A stretch of 64,000 nt of DNA from JACDHG01 sp963811585 (GTDB lineage Bacteria > Actinomycetota > Actinomycetes > Propionibacteriales > Nocardioidaceae): NCBI GenBank assembly GCA_963811585.1, contig CAWERR010000009.1, positions 558,001-622,000 on the forward strand. Reading direction: 5' to 3'. A program made the translations under genes and the position numbers. Positions 16,911 to 25,777 of the stretch are shown piece by piece (position 1 is the stretch's first letter; each line of letters starts with the position of its first letter). The notes under the pieces were generated by a model that made no database searches, was not told where the DNA came from, and saw only the letters and a list, made by a program, of their open reading frames with translations.

Positions 16911-17906
16911 TCAGCAGCCGTGGTTGATCTGGCCGCAGGTGTCGTAACCCCACCTCAGCTCGAAGGTGCGGTTGGGTCCGGTGGTGTAGTCGACCTCGAC
17001 GGTGATCGGGTCGAGGTTCATCTGGTTCTGATGCGGGTTGACCAGCACGCCGTCGGTGGGCAGGTAGACCATCGACCACAGGCCGTTCTCCCCCACGGCA
17101 GCGTCTTCGGTGTGCCCGTCGGGGAACGTGTATGAGATGGCCTGGACACCGTCGAAGTCGCGGCCCGCTGCGAAGAACTGGTCGTATCCCTGGCTGCTGT
17201 CGGGGTTCGACATCGTGTTGCTGCTGACCACGAGTGTCGAGGTGCTGGGTTCGTACGGTTGTGCCTTGTCATGCAGCGCGAGCAACGTGGGTGCACCACC
17301 GTCGATCGCAGCGAGGTCGTCGCAGACGATCCATGCTGACTTGGTCTCGTAGAGGTACGTCGTACCGGGTCCGTAGCCGCGTTCAGCAGTAACGGTGGCT
17401 CCGCGCACGCCCGGTTGGTCAAGCAGGTCGAGCTCCTCCGCGCAGGTGCCAGGTTGCTCCTGGTCGGCCTCGCACGGTCCCGGGTCGTTGGGGTCGGGAA
17501 TGCAGTCGGGGGGTGGTGGTGCGGACCCAGTGCCTTCGGGCCCGGTCGGCGGCATGGTCGGAATCAGGGTCTGGTCGGGCTCCGGATAGTCCGGCGGCGG
17601 CGTGGTGTCAGGCATCGGCTCGTCCGGCGGCGGGGTGGGGGGTACGTCGGTCGTGCCGGCCGGCTGGAGCGAGTCTCCGCTCCCTCCCGTGCCGTCGTCG
17701 CCTGGGGCCACAACGGCATACGCGCCTACGACGACCGCGACGACGGCGGCAGCGGCAAGGGCTGGCACAACCCACCGTCGGGAACGTCGCTGGGCGCCGT
17801 CACCTGCTGCTGCGGTCGCGAGGCGCTGCCGGATCTCGGCCCGGGCAGCTTCGGACATGGGCTCTTCAGGCGGCGGAGTGAGGTCTGGGTTGTCAGGCAT
17901 GGTCAT
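16911..17906 (-). CDS. membrane-anchored protein encoded with an ECF sigma factor
   Basis: A 331-residue single-pass protein: cytoplasmic N-terminus of about 45 residues, one helix (VVPALAAAAVVAVVVGAYAVV, about 46-66), a long Pro/Asp/Thr linker (residues 70-140) and an extracytoplasmic domain with Cys pairs (CIPD...CEAD, CAEEL and a terminal Cys). It overlaps the sigma gene by 14 bp, so the two are translationally coupled. The topology and pairing suggest an anti-sigma-like or sensor partner, but no zinc-binding anti-sigma motif is present; the role is inference. Confidence 0.6.
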   Translation of the reverse strand: MTMPDNPDLTPPPEEPMSEAARAEIRQRLATAAAGDGAQRRSRRWVVPALAAAAVVAVVVGAYAVVAPGDDGTGGSGDSLQPAGTTDVPPTPPPDEPMPDTTPPPDYPEPDQTLIPTMPPTGPEGTGSAPPPPDCIPDPNDPGPCEADQEQPGTCAEELDLLDQPGVRGATVTAERGYGPGTTYLYETKSAWIVCDDLAAIDGGAPTLLALHDKAQPYEPSTSTLVVSSNTMSNPDSSQGYDQFFAAGRDFDGVQAISYTFPDGHTEDAAVGENGLWSMVYLPTDGVLVNPHQNQMNLDPITVEVDYTTGPNRTFELRWGYDTCGQINHGC

Positions 17907-18498
17907 CCTCTGATGGAAGTCGAGTGGTGTGAGGTGCCGCGTCGCCGAGCGTCTGCGTCAACCTGTTGCGTGCGCGGGACAGGCGCGAACGCACGGTCCC
18001 AGCGGGCACGCCAAGTGCTGCGGCGGTCTCGTCATAGGTGAGTCCGGTCCACGCCACGAGTGCGAGCACGTCTTGCTCGTGTCGTGGGAGGCGGGAGATC
18101 GCGGCCAAGACCGCGGCCATCCTTCGCTCGCTGTCGACCTGGCTTGCGACGTGGTCGGCGTGGTCAGGAGAGGCCAGGTCGGGCGCAACGCGACCGAGGG
18201 CACGGAGCCCTCGCCGCGAGGAGCGAGTGGCGTTGCGGCACACGTTGTTGGCGATGCCGTACAGCCAGGGGAGGGCGGAACCGTCGTGGACGGTCACCTT
18301 TTCCCGGCCGCGCCACGCCTCGAGGAACACCGTTGCAGTCGCGTCCTCTGCGCTGTGCCACGACGCCGTACGCCGGAAGCAGTAGTTGTAGATCGCGTCA
18401 GCATGACGGTCGAACAGCGTCGCGAGCGCTGTCCCACTGCCGTGGTTGAGCTGGTCGACGAGCCCAGAGTCCGACGGGTCGGTCTCGTGGTGCGCCAT
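17893..18498 (-). CDS. ECF-type RNA polymerase sigma factor
   Basis: A 201-residue sigma-70 family protein with region 2 (LFDRHADAIYNYCFRRTASWH then ATVFLEAW) at about residues 27-75 and region 4 (RLPRHEQDVLALVAWTGLTY then AAALGVPAGTVRSRLSRARN) at about 130-185. The ATG at 18498 follows GAGGGG; an in-frame start at 18522 lacks one. It is followed by the overlapping membrane gene, the usual sigma plus membrane-partner organisation. Its regulon is unknown. Confidence 0.88.
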   Translation of the reverse strand: MAHHETDPSDSGLVDQLNHGSGTALATLFDRHADAIYNYCFRRTASWHSAEDATATVFLEAWRGREKVTVHDGSALPWLYGIANNVCRNATRSSRRGLRALGRVAPDLASPDHADHVASQVDSERRMAAVLAAISRLPRHEQDVLALVAWTGLTYDETAAALGVPAGTVRSRLSRARNRLTQTLGDAAPHTTRLPSEDDHA

Positions 18499-18610
18499 GA
18501 ACGTCCCCTCGAGTGGCTTCACACCTGTATATGTCCGCAGCTCCGACGTAGTTCCACAAACTCTCGTCGCAGGCCATGCCTGTCCGACATTTTGCGCTGT
18601 CCGGCGCCGA

Positions 18611-18623
18611 TAGTCTGCGGCGG
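18611..18623 (+). promoter_or_regulatory. leaderless -10 element of the NUDIX-APH gene
   Basis: TAGTCT at 18611-18616 followed by exactly 7 nt and the ATG at 18624; no SD is present. Confidence 0.6.
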
Positions 18624-19763
18624 ATGACTCTCGAAGTGGCGGCCGCCGCGATCGTGCGCCACGGTCGCGTGCTGGCCGCGCGACGTACGCGTCCCGCAGA
18701 CGTTGCGGGTGGCTGGGAGCTGCCTGGCGGCAAGGTCGACCCCGGCGAGTCGGTCGACGATGCCGTACGTCGCGAAATCCGCGAGGAACTCACGTGTGAC
18801 GTGGAGGTCGTCCGCCCTCTCGCCGGACGCGCGCTGATCAAGCCTGGCTACGAGCTCACCGCCCACCTGGTGCGCCTCGTCGACGGCGAGCCGATCCCGC
18901 ACGAGCACGACGCCGTGCGCTGGCTGATGCCTGAAGAGCTCGGCGAGGTCGACTGGCTGCCGTCCGATCAGCCGTTCCTGCCCGAGATGCGACGGCTGCT
19001 CCTCGACGGCGACCCGCTGCTCGGCGGCAACGTCGGTGGCGCTGTCAGGGTTGGTGCGACGGTGCGGCGGGCGACGGGGCCCTGGACGCCGGCCGTTCAT
19101 GGCCTGCTGGCGCATTTGGCAGCAGCCGGAATCGGCGAGACGCCGCGGGTGCTCGGCACCGACGAACTCGGCCGAGAGGTGCTGACATTTCTTCCAGGAC
19201 GGGTGGCCGACGTCGACACTGAGCGGCTTCCCGACGAAGTGCTGGCGCGAAGCATGGTGTGGCTGGCTCGTTATCACGCTGCGGTTGCCGGCTTCCGGTC
19301 CGAAGGGGCCTGGCGCACCGGCGCGACCGCACTTGGCCCCGGCCAGCTTGTCTGCCACCACGACTTCGCCCCCTACAACGTGGCGCTCAGCGGGTCGGCT
19401 GACGGTGAGGTGCTTGTCGGAGTCTTCGACTGGGATGTCGCCGGTCCTGGCGTACCGCTCGACGACCTGGCATTCGCCGCCTGGAACTGGGTGCCCCTGT
19501 ACCGCGACATCGGGCCTGACCTCAGTGCCCGCCGCCTCGAGGTGATGGCAACGGCGTACGACGGTGGGCTGTCAGCGCGGCAGATGCTCGAGGCGGTCCA
19601 TGCCCGGATCGAGCGGTCGGTGCGCGTGATCGCGGCCGGGCAGGCGGCCGGTGATCCGGGCATGCTCAACCTCGCCACCGTGGGGGAGCCGGCCAGGACC
19701 GCGCAGCGGCTCGAGTCTCTGCGTGGGCGGATCCCCTCGATCCTGGCGTTGCTCTTACCCTGA
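18624..19763 (+). CDS. NUDIX hydrolase fused to aminoglycoside-phosphotransferase-like kinase
   Basis: A 379-residue two-domain protein. Residues 1-125 form a NUDIX domain with a complete box (G36, E42, R50, E51, E54, E55), as in MutT-type (d)NTP or sugar-nucleotide pyrophosphohydrolases. From about residue 135 onwards it is an APH-fold kinase that includes the N-lobe start GGNVGGAVRVG, the catalytic HHDFAPYN near 245 and the metal-binding Asp in VFDWDVAG near 269. Both catalytic centres look intact. The ATG at 18624 fits a leaderless start. The joint substrate is unknown; coupled hydrolysis and phosphorylation of a small molecule is speculation. Confidence 0.85.
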   Translation: MTLEVAAAAIVRHGRVLAARRTRPADVAGGWELPGGKVDPGESVDDAVRREIREELTCDVEVVRPLAGRALIKPGYELTAHLVRLVDGEPIPHEHDAVRWLMPEELGEVDWLPSDQPFLPEMRRLLLDGDPLLGGNVGGAVRVGATVRRATGPWTPAVHGLLAHLAAAGIGETPRVLGTDELGREVLTFLPGRVADVDTERLPDEVLARSMVWLARYHAAVAGFRSEGAWRTGATALGPGQLVCHHDFAPYNVALSGSADGEVLVGVFDWDVAGPGVPLDDLAFAAWNWVPLYRDIGPDLSARRLEVMATAYDGGLSARQMLEAVHARIERSVRVIAAGQAAGDPGMLNLATVGEPARTAQRLESLRGRIPSILALLLP

Positions 19764-19819
19764 CCACGCCCCCTGGTCGAGCAGCGGGGGTGTCCGCTGG
19801 TCAGGCACCAGACCGCTGG

Positions 19820-19857
19820 TCGAGCTTGTCGAGACCCCGCGATCTCGACAGGCTCGA
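19820..19857 (+). terminator. TCGAGCTTGTCGAGA inverted repeat after the NUDIX-APH gene
   Basis: Arms 19820-19834 and 19843-19857 (one mismatch) with an 8-nt loop, 56 nt past the stop codon. Terminator or REP-like function is inferred from position. Confidence 0.5.
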
Positions 19858-19895
19858 TCACCGGGAGGGAGCCCGGCTTCCGCCTACGTGGGTCG

Positions 19896-19908
19896 TAGCA
19901 TGGCGGCC
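19896..19908 (+). promoter_or_regulatory. leaderless -10 element of mshB
   Basis: TAGCAT at 19896-19901 plus a 7-nt spacer to the ATG at 19909. This decides the start against the ATG at 19900. Confidence 0.6.
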
Positions 19909-20832
19909 ATGACGTCAAGCACGGCTCCGGGCCGGCGGCTGCTCCTTGTCCACGCACACCCTGACGACGAGGTGATCGGCAACGGCGCGACGATGGCCAA
20001 GTATGTCGCCGAGGGTGCCCAGGTGACGCTGGTGACGTGCACCCTGGGCGAGGAGGGCGAGATCCTGGTCGACGCGCTCTCTCACCTTGCAGCCGACCAA
20101 GAAGACGGCCTCGGGCCGCACCGCATCGGCGAGCTCGAAGCCGCAATGCGGTTGTTGGGGGTGACCGACCACAGGTTCCTCGGCGGACCGGGCCGCTACC
20201 GCGACACGGGGATGGACGTCGACGACCAGGGCTTCGCGATCCCACCGGCTGAGGTCCGAGACGACACGTTCTGGCGCGCAGACCTGACCGAGGCCAGCAA
20301 CGAGTTGGTCGCCATCATCCGCGAGGTCCGACCCCAGGTGCTGCTCACGTATGACGAGCAGGGTGGTTACGGCCACCCTGACCACATCCAGGCACACCGG
20401 GTAGCGATGTACGGCAGCGTGCTGGCGGCCGTTCCGTCATACCGGCCCGATCTCGGCCCGCCGTGGGACATCGACAAGATCTACTGGAATGCCATGTCCG
20501 AGAGCCGCCTGCGAGGTGGGCTGCGTGCGCTGCGGGCCAGCGGCGACCAGACAACGTTCGAGGGCATGGATCCCGAGGGCCCGCTGCCGCCGTTCGTGAC
20601 CGCCGATGAGCTCCTCACCACCGAGATCGACGGCAACGACTACGTCGAGGCCAAACTGGAGGCGATGGCTGCGCACGCAAGCCAGATCGCTCTCGACGGC
20701 CCGTTCTTCGCGCTGTCCAACAATTTGGGCAGCCAGGTCTGGGGCACCGAGTTCTACCGTCTCGTCAAAGGCCGGGCCACCACCGCCGGATCGCCAGACT
20801 TCGAAACCGACCTGTTCGCCGGGGTGACGTGA
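19909..20832 (+). CDS. mshB: mycothiol deacetylase MshB
   Basis: A 307-residue PIG-L/LmbE zinc deacetylase with the metal motif HAHPDDE near residue 17 and the second motif GYGHPDHIQAHR near 150. It deacetylates GlcNAc-inositol to GlcN-inositol in mycothiol synthesis, the main thiol of actinobacteria. Length and the following DUF6113 gene fit genuine MshB, although the related Mca amidase has the same fold. The longer reading frame that begins upstream runs through a repeat element and was rejected. Confidence 0.88.
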   Translation: MTSSTAPGRRLLLVHAHPDDEVIGNGATMAKYVAEGAQVTLVTCTLGEEGEILVDALSHLAADQEDGLGPHRIGELEAAMRLLGVTDHRFLGGPGRYRDTGMDVDDQGFAIPPAEVRDDTFWRADLTEASNELVAIIREVRPQVLLTYDEQGGYGHPDHIQAHRVAMYGSVLAAVPSYRPDLGPPWDIDKIYWNAMSESRLRGGLRALRASGDQTTFEGMDPEGPLPPFVTADELLTTEIDGNDYVEAKLEAMAAHASQIALDGPFFALSNNLGSQVWGTEFYRLVKGRATTAGSPDFETDLFAGVT

Positions 20833-20836
20833 GCGC

Positions 20837-21253
20837 GTGCCGGTCGCAGCCCTCTCCCGCGTCCCTCGCGCGCTGCCAACGTCCCCACCGGCCTTGCTGA
20901 CGGGACCGCGCGGGGTCGCGCTTCATCTGCTCGCCGGACTCGCGGCCGTCGTGGTCGCGCTCCTGGCGGCATGGGTCTCGCGAGGGGTGTGGCGCACGAG
21001 TGGGGCGACCATTCCATGGGGGCTTGCGCTTGGCATCGCGGGTTCGGCGTCGGCGGTGTGGCTCGCGAAGGCAGTTGCACGCAGTCTCGGCTTCGCGGTG
21101 GCGGCCGGCTGGATCGTGGGCATGGGCATCGTCATTGTCGGCGGACCAGGCGGTGACGTCATCCTCCTCAGCGACGGCCTCGGCTACGGGTTCCTCGTCT
21201 TCGGTACGGCCGCGGTGATCATCGCTGCAGGGTGGGGGAGTTGGGCTCGGTGA
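20837..21253 (+). CDS. DUF6113-like membrane protein
   Basis: A 138-residue protein with about four hydrophobic helices (about 27-47, 60-75, 85-102, 118-135) and a basic N-terminus. Genes of this type commonly follow mshB in actinobacteria; function is unknown. It starts with GTG 5 nt after the mshB stop, and its stop overlaps the VanW start by 4 bp, so all three are probably one operon. Confidence 0.65.
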   Translation: MPVAALSRVPRALPTSPPALLTGPRGVALHLLAGLAAVVVALLAAWVSRGVWRTSGATIPWGLALGIAGSASAVWLAKAVARSLGFAVAAGWIVGMGIVIVGGPGGDVILLSDGLGYGFLVFGTAAVIIAAGWGSWAR

Positions 21254-22927
21254 GGCTCTGGCCGCGTCGCAAGGTCTACGTCGATGACCTCCCCAGGACG
21301 CACGACCTGAGGTTCGCCATCGCGTTCATGCTCATCTTCGTGGCTGTTCTCGGGTCGTTGTATGCCGTCGGCTACGTCCTCGCAGGTGACCGGGTGCCGG
21401 CAGGTACGACGGTCGCCGGTGTCGAGATCGGAAGCATGACGGCTGGCCAAGCCCGGACTGTGCTGCAGACCGAGCTCGTCCCGCGCATCGAGAAGCCGGT
21501 CAAGGCCACCGTCGGCGGGCGGACTTTCGTGCTCGACCCTCAGGAGACTGGCCTGACCCTCGACATCGAGGCCACGGTCGACGAAGCGCTTGGCGGCGGC
21601 AGCTGGGACCCGCGTCACATGATGCACGTGCTCACAGGTGGCGGGGAGGTCGACCCGGTGATCGTCGTCGATGCGGACGAGATGGCGGTGGTTCTGACCC
21701 GCATCTCGTCGAAGGTGCAGCGCGAAGCCGTTGATGCACGGGTGTTCTTCACCACCGGCGTGCCACAGATCCGCTTTGGCGAGACCGGCCGTGCCCTCGA
21801 CACTGACGCTGCCCAAGACCGGCTCCGCTCAGCCCTGCTCGGAAGGGACGGCGAGGTGAACCTGTCTCTCAGCGCCGTGGAGCCCGACGTCACGTCCACT
21901 GAGGCGACGAGGTTCGTTTCTGGCGTCGCCAATCCGGCTACGGCTGGCCCGATCCGGCTGCGGGTTGCTGACACGGTCGTCGTGATCCCCCCTCGGGTGT
22001 TCGCCCCCGCGCTTCACGCGGAGGCCGGCGATGGTCGGCTCCGGCTGACGGTCGACGAGGACACGCTTTTCAGCAGGTCCAAGAGCCTTCTCGCGGAGCT
22101 GCCACGCCAGCCTCGCAGCGCCCAGATCAAGTTCGTCGAAGGCCGAGTCGTGATCCGTCCAAGCCAGGTCGGCGTCGGAGTCTCGAAGGAAGCTTGGGCT
22201 GCCGGTGCCCTCAAGGTGCTTACCCGGCAAGGCGACAGCCGCCAAGCATCGGTCCGCACCTCAGAGATGCAGCCAGGTCTCACGACTCAGGAAGCACGGA
22301 TGCTTGCGATCAAGCAGCCGGTGGTGTCGCGGGTGGTCCGCTACGACGAGCGCGTCTCTGGCGACGGCACGCTGCTCGCCCGCCAGCTCAACCGGCTCTT
22401 GATAAGACCCGGTGCGTCCGTCAGCGTGCGTGACCGGCTCGACATCGGTGAAGACAGGCGGCCGGCGTCGCTGGTGGCGACGGCGACCTACGATGCCGCG
22501 TTCAGAGCTGGCCTGACGATCGTCGAACGCACGCCGAGTCCGTACTACGTCCACTCGTCGACCCCGGGCCTCGACGCCGCGCTGTTGTCGCCTGACTCCG
22601 ACCTCGTGCTGCGCAACGACACCCCGTACGGCGTGCTCGTGCGGGCGTACGTCGCCTCGGTGCAGGGCAGGATCGGCGAGCTGCATGTCGAGCTGTGGAG
22701 CACGCCCTACTTCGACGTACGGGTTCGTTCGTCCGAACGCTACGGGGTCGTGAACTTCGCAGTGACCGAAAGCTCCAGGCCGAAGGTGCACCCCCCGGCC
22801 AGGCTCCGCCGGGTTCGACATCGACGTGCGGCGTGTCCTGGCGCATGGCGCCGGTCCTGGACGCACCGAATCGACTCACACGAGGTACGAGCCACTCGCG
22901 GCCGTGCGCTGCATCCCTGCGCGCTGA
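21250..22927 (+). CDS. VanW-family protein with one frameshift near the C-terminus
   Basis: About 558 residues: one N-terminal membrane helix (residues 20-42), two peptidoglycan-binding-like repeat domains (about 55-330), and a VanW domain (about 350-550) with LNRLLIRPGASVSV and the terminal C-x-P-x-PG-x2-GFDIDVRRV motif. The motif appears only in the +1 frame: one extra base lies between 22765 and the Cys codon at 22787, and the corrected frame stops at 22927. As sequenced, the frame runs on into the ferredoxin gene and gives a false fusion. Family role is cell-wall related but undefined. The GTG at 21250 overlaps the previous stop. Confidence 0.8.
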
Positions 22928-22945
22928 CCTCGAGGTCACGTCCTC

Positions 22946-23185
22946 CTACGTGCGCGGGCGGCGCTCGGGCCGCGGCGGGATCGGTTTGCCGGTCACGACC
23001 TCAGCCTGCGGCACGACGACGCGTTCGCCGTCTTCGCGTTCGACCACCAAAGATGTGTCCTCGAACTCCACCAGCATGCCGAGTATGTCGGTCATGGCCG
23101 GCCCTCCGCTGGGGCCGACTTCCCCGGGCAGCAGACGTCGTACGATCACCCGTTTTCCGACATCGTCGCGGCGCAGAGTCAACAA
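22946..23185 (-). CDS. small SH3-like domain protein
   Basis: A 79-residue protein opening LTLRRDDVGKRVIVRRLLPGE and ending VTGKPIPPRP. It resembles the N-terminal SH3-like module found ahead of some actinobacterial GNAT acetyltransferases (Rv0428c type), but no acetyltransferase domain follows here. TTG start after GGGAGAG. It is convergent with the VanW gene and divergent from fdxA, an arrangement that I believe recurs in related genomes. Function unknown. Confidence 0.5.
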   Translation of the reverse strand: MLTLRRDDVGKRVIVRRLLPGEVGPSGGPAMTDILGMLVEFEDTSLVVEREDGERVVVPQAEVVTGKPIPPRPERRPRT

Positions 23186-23301
23186 CTCTCCCGGTTGGTG
23201 GACCTGGATTCGGCGGCTGTGGCCGAAGCGTAGATACTAGTGGGTGCAAGCAGGCCACCGCGGCTCCCAGCGGTGCCGCCCCCGTGATCGAGGAGGACCT
23301 G

Positions 23302-23628
23302 GTGACGTACGTCATCGCGCAGCCGTGTGTGGATCTGAAGGACCGTGGGTGCGTCGACGAATGTCCCGTCGACTGCATCTACGAAGGCCAGCGCATGCTC
23401 TATATCCACCCCGACGAGTGCGTGGACTGCGGTGCCTGCGAGCCGGTCTGCCCGGTGGAGGCGATCTTCTACGAAGACGACACCCCGGAGCAGTGGAAGG
23501 ACTACTACGCGGCGAACGTCGAGTTCTTCGATGACCTCGGCTCACCCGGTGGTGCCGCCAAGCTCGGAGTGATCGACAAGGACCACCCCTTCATCGCCGC
23601 GCTGCCTCCACAGCCCCAAGAAGGCTGA
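23302..23628 (+). CDS. fdxA: seven-iron ferredoxin
   Basis: A 108-residue ferredoxin of FdxA/FdxC type: N-terminal CVDLKDRGCVDECPVDC supplies the [3Fe-4S] ligands, and CVDCGACEPVCP near residue 42 supplies the [4Fe-4S] ligands. The GTG at 23302 has AGGAGG at ideal spacing. It is a soluble electron carrier; the M. tuberculosis equivalent FdxC likewise precedes dapC. Any long reading frame that joins it to VanW is an artefact of the upstream frameshift. Confidence 0.93.
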   Translation: MTYVIAQPCVDLKDRGCVDECPVDCIYEGQRMLYIHPDECVDCGACEPVCPVEAIFYEDDTPEQWKDYYAANVEFFDDLGSPGGAAKLGVIDKDHPFIAALPPQPQEG

Positions 23629-23636
23629 TCGCCTTG

Positions 23637-24782
23637 GTGGACGCAAGTGCCACCCCTGCGCCGCCTGCCCCGTCGGGGTCGGCGGCGCGGTCTGTCTCCA
23701 GCCGGCTTCCGGACTTTCCGTGGGACCGGCTGCTCCCCTACAAGGAGCGGGCGGCGGCGCACCGCGACGGCCTCGTCGACCTGTCCGTCGGTACGCCGGT
23801 CGACCCGGTCCCGGCGCGCATCCAACGCGCCATGCGCGACGCGTCCAACGCCCCCGGCTACCCGACCGTGTGGGGGACGCCGCAACTGCGCAGGTCGATC
23901 ATCCGCTACCTGACCAGGCGGGTGGGATCGGTCGCGTTGACGGACGAGTGTGTCCTCCCGACCATCGGGTCGAAGGAGCTCGTCGCGTCGCTGCCGTCTC
24001 AGCTCGGGGTGGGTGCTGGCCAGACCGTGCTGATCCCCGAGGTGGCCTATCCGACGTATGCCGTGGGGGCCCTCCTCGCGGGTGCGGTGTTTGTGGCCAG
24101 CGATGCCACATCGGCCGTAGGCCCCGCCGACGTACCTCTCGTGTGGGTGAACTCGCCGTCGAACCCGACCGGGCGCGTGCTGCCCGTCGCCCACCTGCGC
24201 AAGGTGGTCGACTGGGCTCGTGAGCGAGGCGCGGTCGTGGCGTCTGACGAGTGCTACTTCGAATGCGCATGGGACGTCGAGCCCGTGTCGGTGCTGCATC
24301 CCGACGTCAACGGAGGCTCGCTCGACTCGGTCCTCGCGGTGCACTCTTTGTCGAAGCGCTCCAACCTGGCGGGCTACCGGGCGGCATTCGTGGCGGGCGA
24401 TCCCGCCATCGTGAGCGAGCTGCGCGAGGTGCGCCGGCACAGTGGGCTGATGGTCGCGGCCCCGGTGCAGGCGGCGATGGCGGTTGCGCTCGATGACGAC
24501 GGTGACCTGGAGGAGCAGCGACAGCGTTACCTCGAGCGGCGCGGGTTGTTGCGGCGGGCCTTGCAGCGGTCTGGCTTTCGGATCGACCATTCGGAGGGGT
24601 CGCTGTACGTGTGGGCCTCTCGCGACGAGCCCTGCATGGACTCGGTGACCTGGCTTGCCGAGCGGGGAATCCTCGTCGCTCCGGGGGACTTCTACGGACC
24701 GGCGGGCGCGCGGCATGTGCGCGTGGCGCTCACCGCGACTGACGAGCGGGTCGACTCGGCCGCCTCGCGCCTTCTGGGTTAG
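23637..24782 (+). CDS. dapC: succinyldiaminopimelate transaminase DapC
   Basis: A 381-residue fold-type I PLP aminotransferase. The N-terminus has FPWDRLLPYKERAAAH, the cofactor-binding region has WVNSPSNPTGRVLP, and the PLP lysine is in VHSLSKRSNLAGYR. It converts N-succinyl-2-amino-6-ketopimelate to succinyl-DAP in lysine and meso-DAP synthesis. GTG at 23637, 8 nt after the fdxA stop. dapD and dapE lie within 3 kb, completing the succinylase branch locally. Confidence 0.92.
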   Translation: MDASATPAPPAPSGSAARSVSSRLPDFPWDRLLPYKERAAAHRDGLVDLSVGTPVDPVPARIQRAMRDASNAPGYPTVWGTPQLRRSIIRYLTRRVGSVALTDECVLPTIGSKELVASLPSQLGVGAGQTVLIPEVAYPTYAVGALLAGAVFVASDATSAVGPADVPLVWVNSPSNPTGRVLPVAHLRKVVDWARERGAVVASDECYFECAWDVEPVSVLHPDVNGGSLDSVLAVHSLSKRSNLAGYRAAFVAGDPAIVSELREVRRHSGLMVAAPVQAAMAVALDDDGDLEEQRQRYLERRGLLRRALQRSGFRIDHSEGSLYVWASRDEPCMDSVTWLAERGILVAPGDFYGPAGARHVRVALTATDERVDSAASRLLG

Positions 24783-24783
24783 A

Positions 24784-24797
24784 CCGTCGTACGACGG
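24784..24797. terminator. 14-bp palindrome between convergent genes
   Basis: CCGTCGTACGACGG, perfectly symmetric, sits 2 nt past the dapC stop and 6 nt before the end of the convergent gene. It has no unpaired loop, so terminator activity is weakly supported. Confidence 0.25.
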
Positions 24798-24802
24798 AGG
24801 GG

Positions 24803-25777
24803 TCAGGCCACGTCGACGTGCACGTGGTCGCGGTGCTCCAAGATGACCCGGGTCTCGGCGCTGGTGTCGCCGTCAAGACCGGGCGGGTCGAAGTCGCGCC
24901 AGCCATCGCCCGACGACGACCCTGCGCTCCAGACCCGGTCGTCGAAGATGACGTGTCCGATGTGCAGGCGTTCGGCGTTGGCCACGAGGTAGTGCGCGAG
25001 CACCCAGCCTCGCCGTGTGTTGTTCTGCGATGTGGGGCGGAAGAAGATGTCGATCGCGCGACCCTCGTAGTGCGCGGACCCCTCCATGTGGCCTGACGTC
25101 GCTCCACCGGGCTCGAAGCCGCCGAGCGGCAGCTCTCCAAACGCCTTCGCGATGTCGTTGCGGACGGTGTTGGCGCGCGCGGTGAGGCCGTTCGCGGCAA
25201 GCTTCTCGTTGGACGAGTCGGCCGCGTCGATCTGGCACGAGAACGCCGCATCGCTGTAGCCGGACATCGCGCTGGCGATGGTGCGGCCGTCCTTCTCGTG
25301 GTCTGCGTAGGCGTCGGGGAAGGCAGAACGCTGCACTTCCTGCGCCGCCTCGGTGATCGCCATCTCTTCGTAGCCTTCGACCTTCACCAGCGCGTCGTAA
25401 AAGGCGTTCGTCGCGTAGTACGGGTCTTTGATCTGTCGCTCGGTTCCCCACCCCTGGCTCGGCCGCTGCTGGAAGAGGCCCAGCGAGTCACGGTCGCCGC
25501 CGTCCAGGTTCTGCAGCTTCGACTCCTGATACGCGGTTGCGATCGCAATCGAGATGGCGCGGGCAGGCAGCCCGCGGCGTTCGGCCACGGCGGCGATGAT
25601 GGACGCGTTCTCGGCCTGCTCGATCGTGAGGCCGACGGTGTAGTTGCCGACGGTTGCGGTGCATGACTTGGGGTCGGGCAACGGCCCCAGACCAGACTGG
25701 ACGGCGTACCAAGTCCCCGCTCCGGCAACAACTGCAACCGCTGCGAAGGCCGCGACCACCCTGGTGCGCTTAGTCAT
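24803..25777 (-). CDS. secreted protein with lysozyme-like and VanY/ARB-like domains
   Basis: 324 residues with an N-terminal membrane or signal helix (VVAAFAAVAVVAGAGTWYAV, 6-25). Residues 75-190 contain AIAIATAYQESKLQNL and DSLGLFQQRPSQGWG, which resemble transglycosylase/lysozyme-like domains with a catalytic-type Glu. Residues 230-324 contain HYEGRAIDIFF and a terminal HRDHVHVDV metal-type motif, as in ARB-07466/VanY-like modules. A cell-wall role is inferred. Its start overlaps the dapD stop by 8 bp. Confidence 0.65.
   Translation of the reverse strand: MTKRTRVVAAFAAVAVVAGAGTWYAVQSGLGPLPDPKSCTATVGNYTVGLTIEQAENASIIAAVAERRGLPARAISIAIATAYQESKLQNLDGGDRDSLGLFQQRPSQGWGTERQIKDPYYATNAFYDALVKVEGYEEMAITEAAQEVQRSAFPDAYADHEKDGRTIASAMSGYSDAAFSCQIDAADSSNEKLAANGLTARANTVRNDIAKAFGELPLGGFEPGGATSGHMEGSAHYEGRAIDIFFRPTSQNNTRRGWVLAHYLVANAERLHIGHVIFDDRVWSAGSSSGDGWRDFDPPGLDGDTSAETRVILEHRDHVHVDVA

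Noticed and set aside
19651..19908. N-terminal extension of MshB
   Set aside because: It would overlap the upstream gene and cross a dyad repeat; the leaderless -10 element and family length support 19909.
21232..23628. A single 798-residue reading frame that joins VanW to a ferredoxin
   Set aside because: The conserved VanW C-terminal motif continues in the +1 frame to a stop at 22927, the intervening translation is Arg/Pro junk antisense to another gene, and fdxA has its own SD and GTG. The fusion is created by one extra base.
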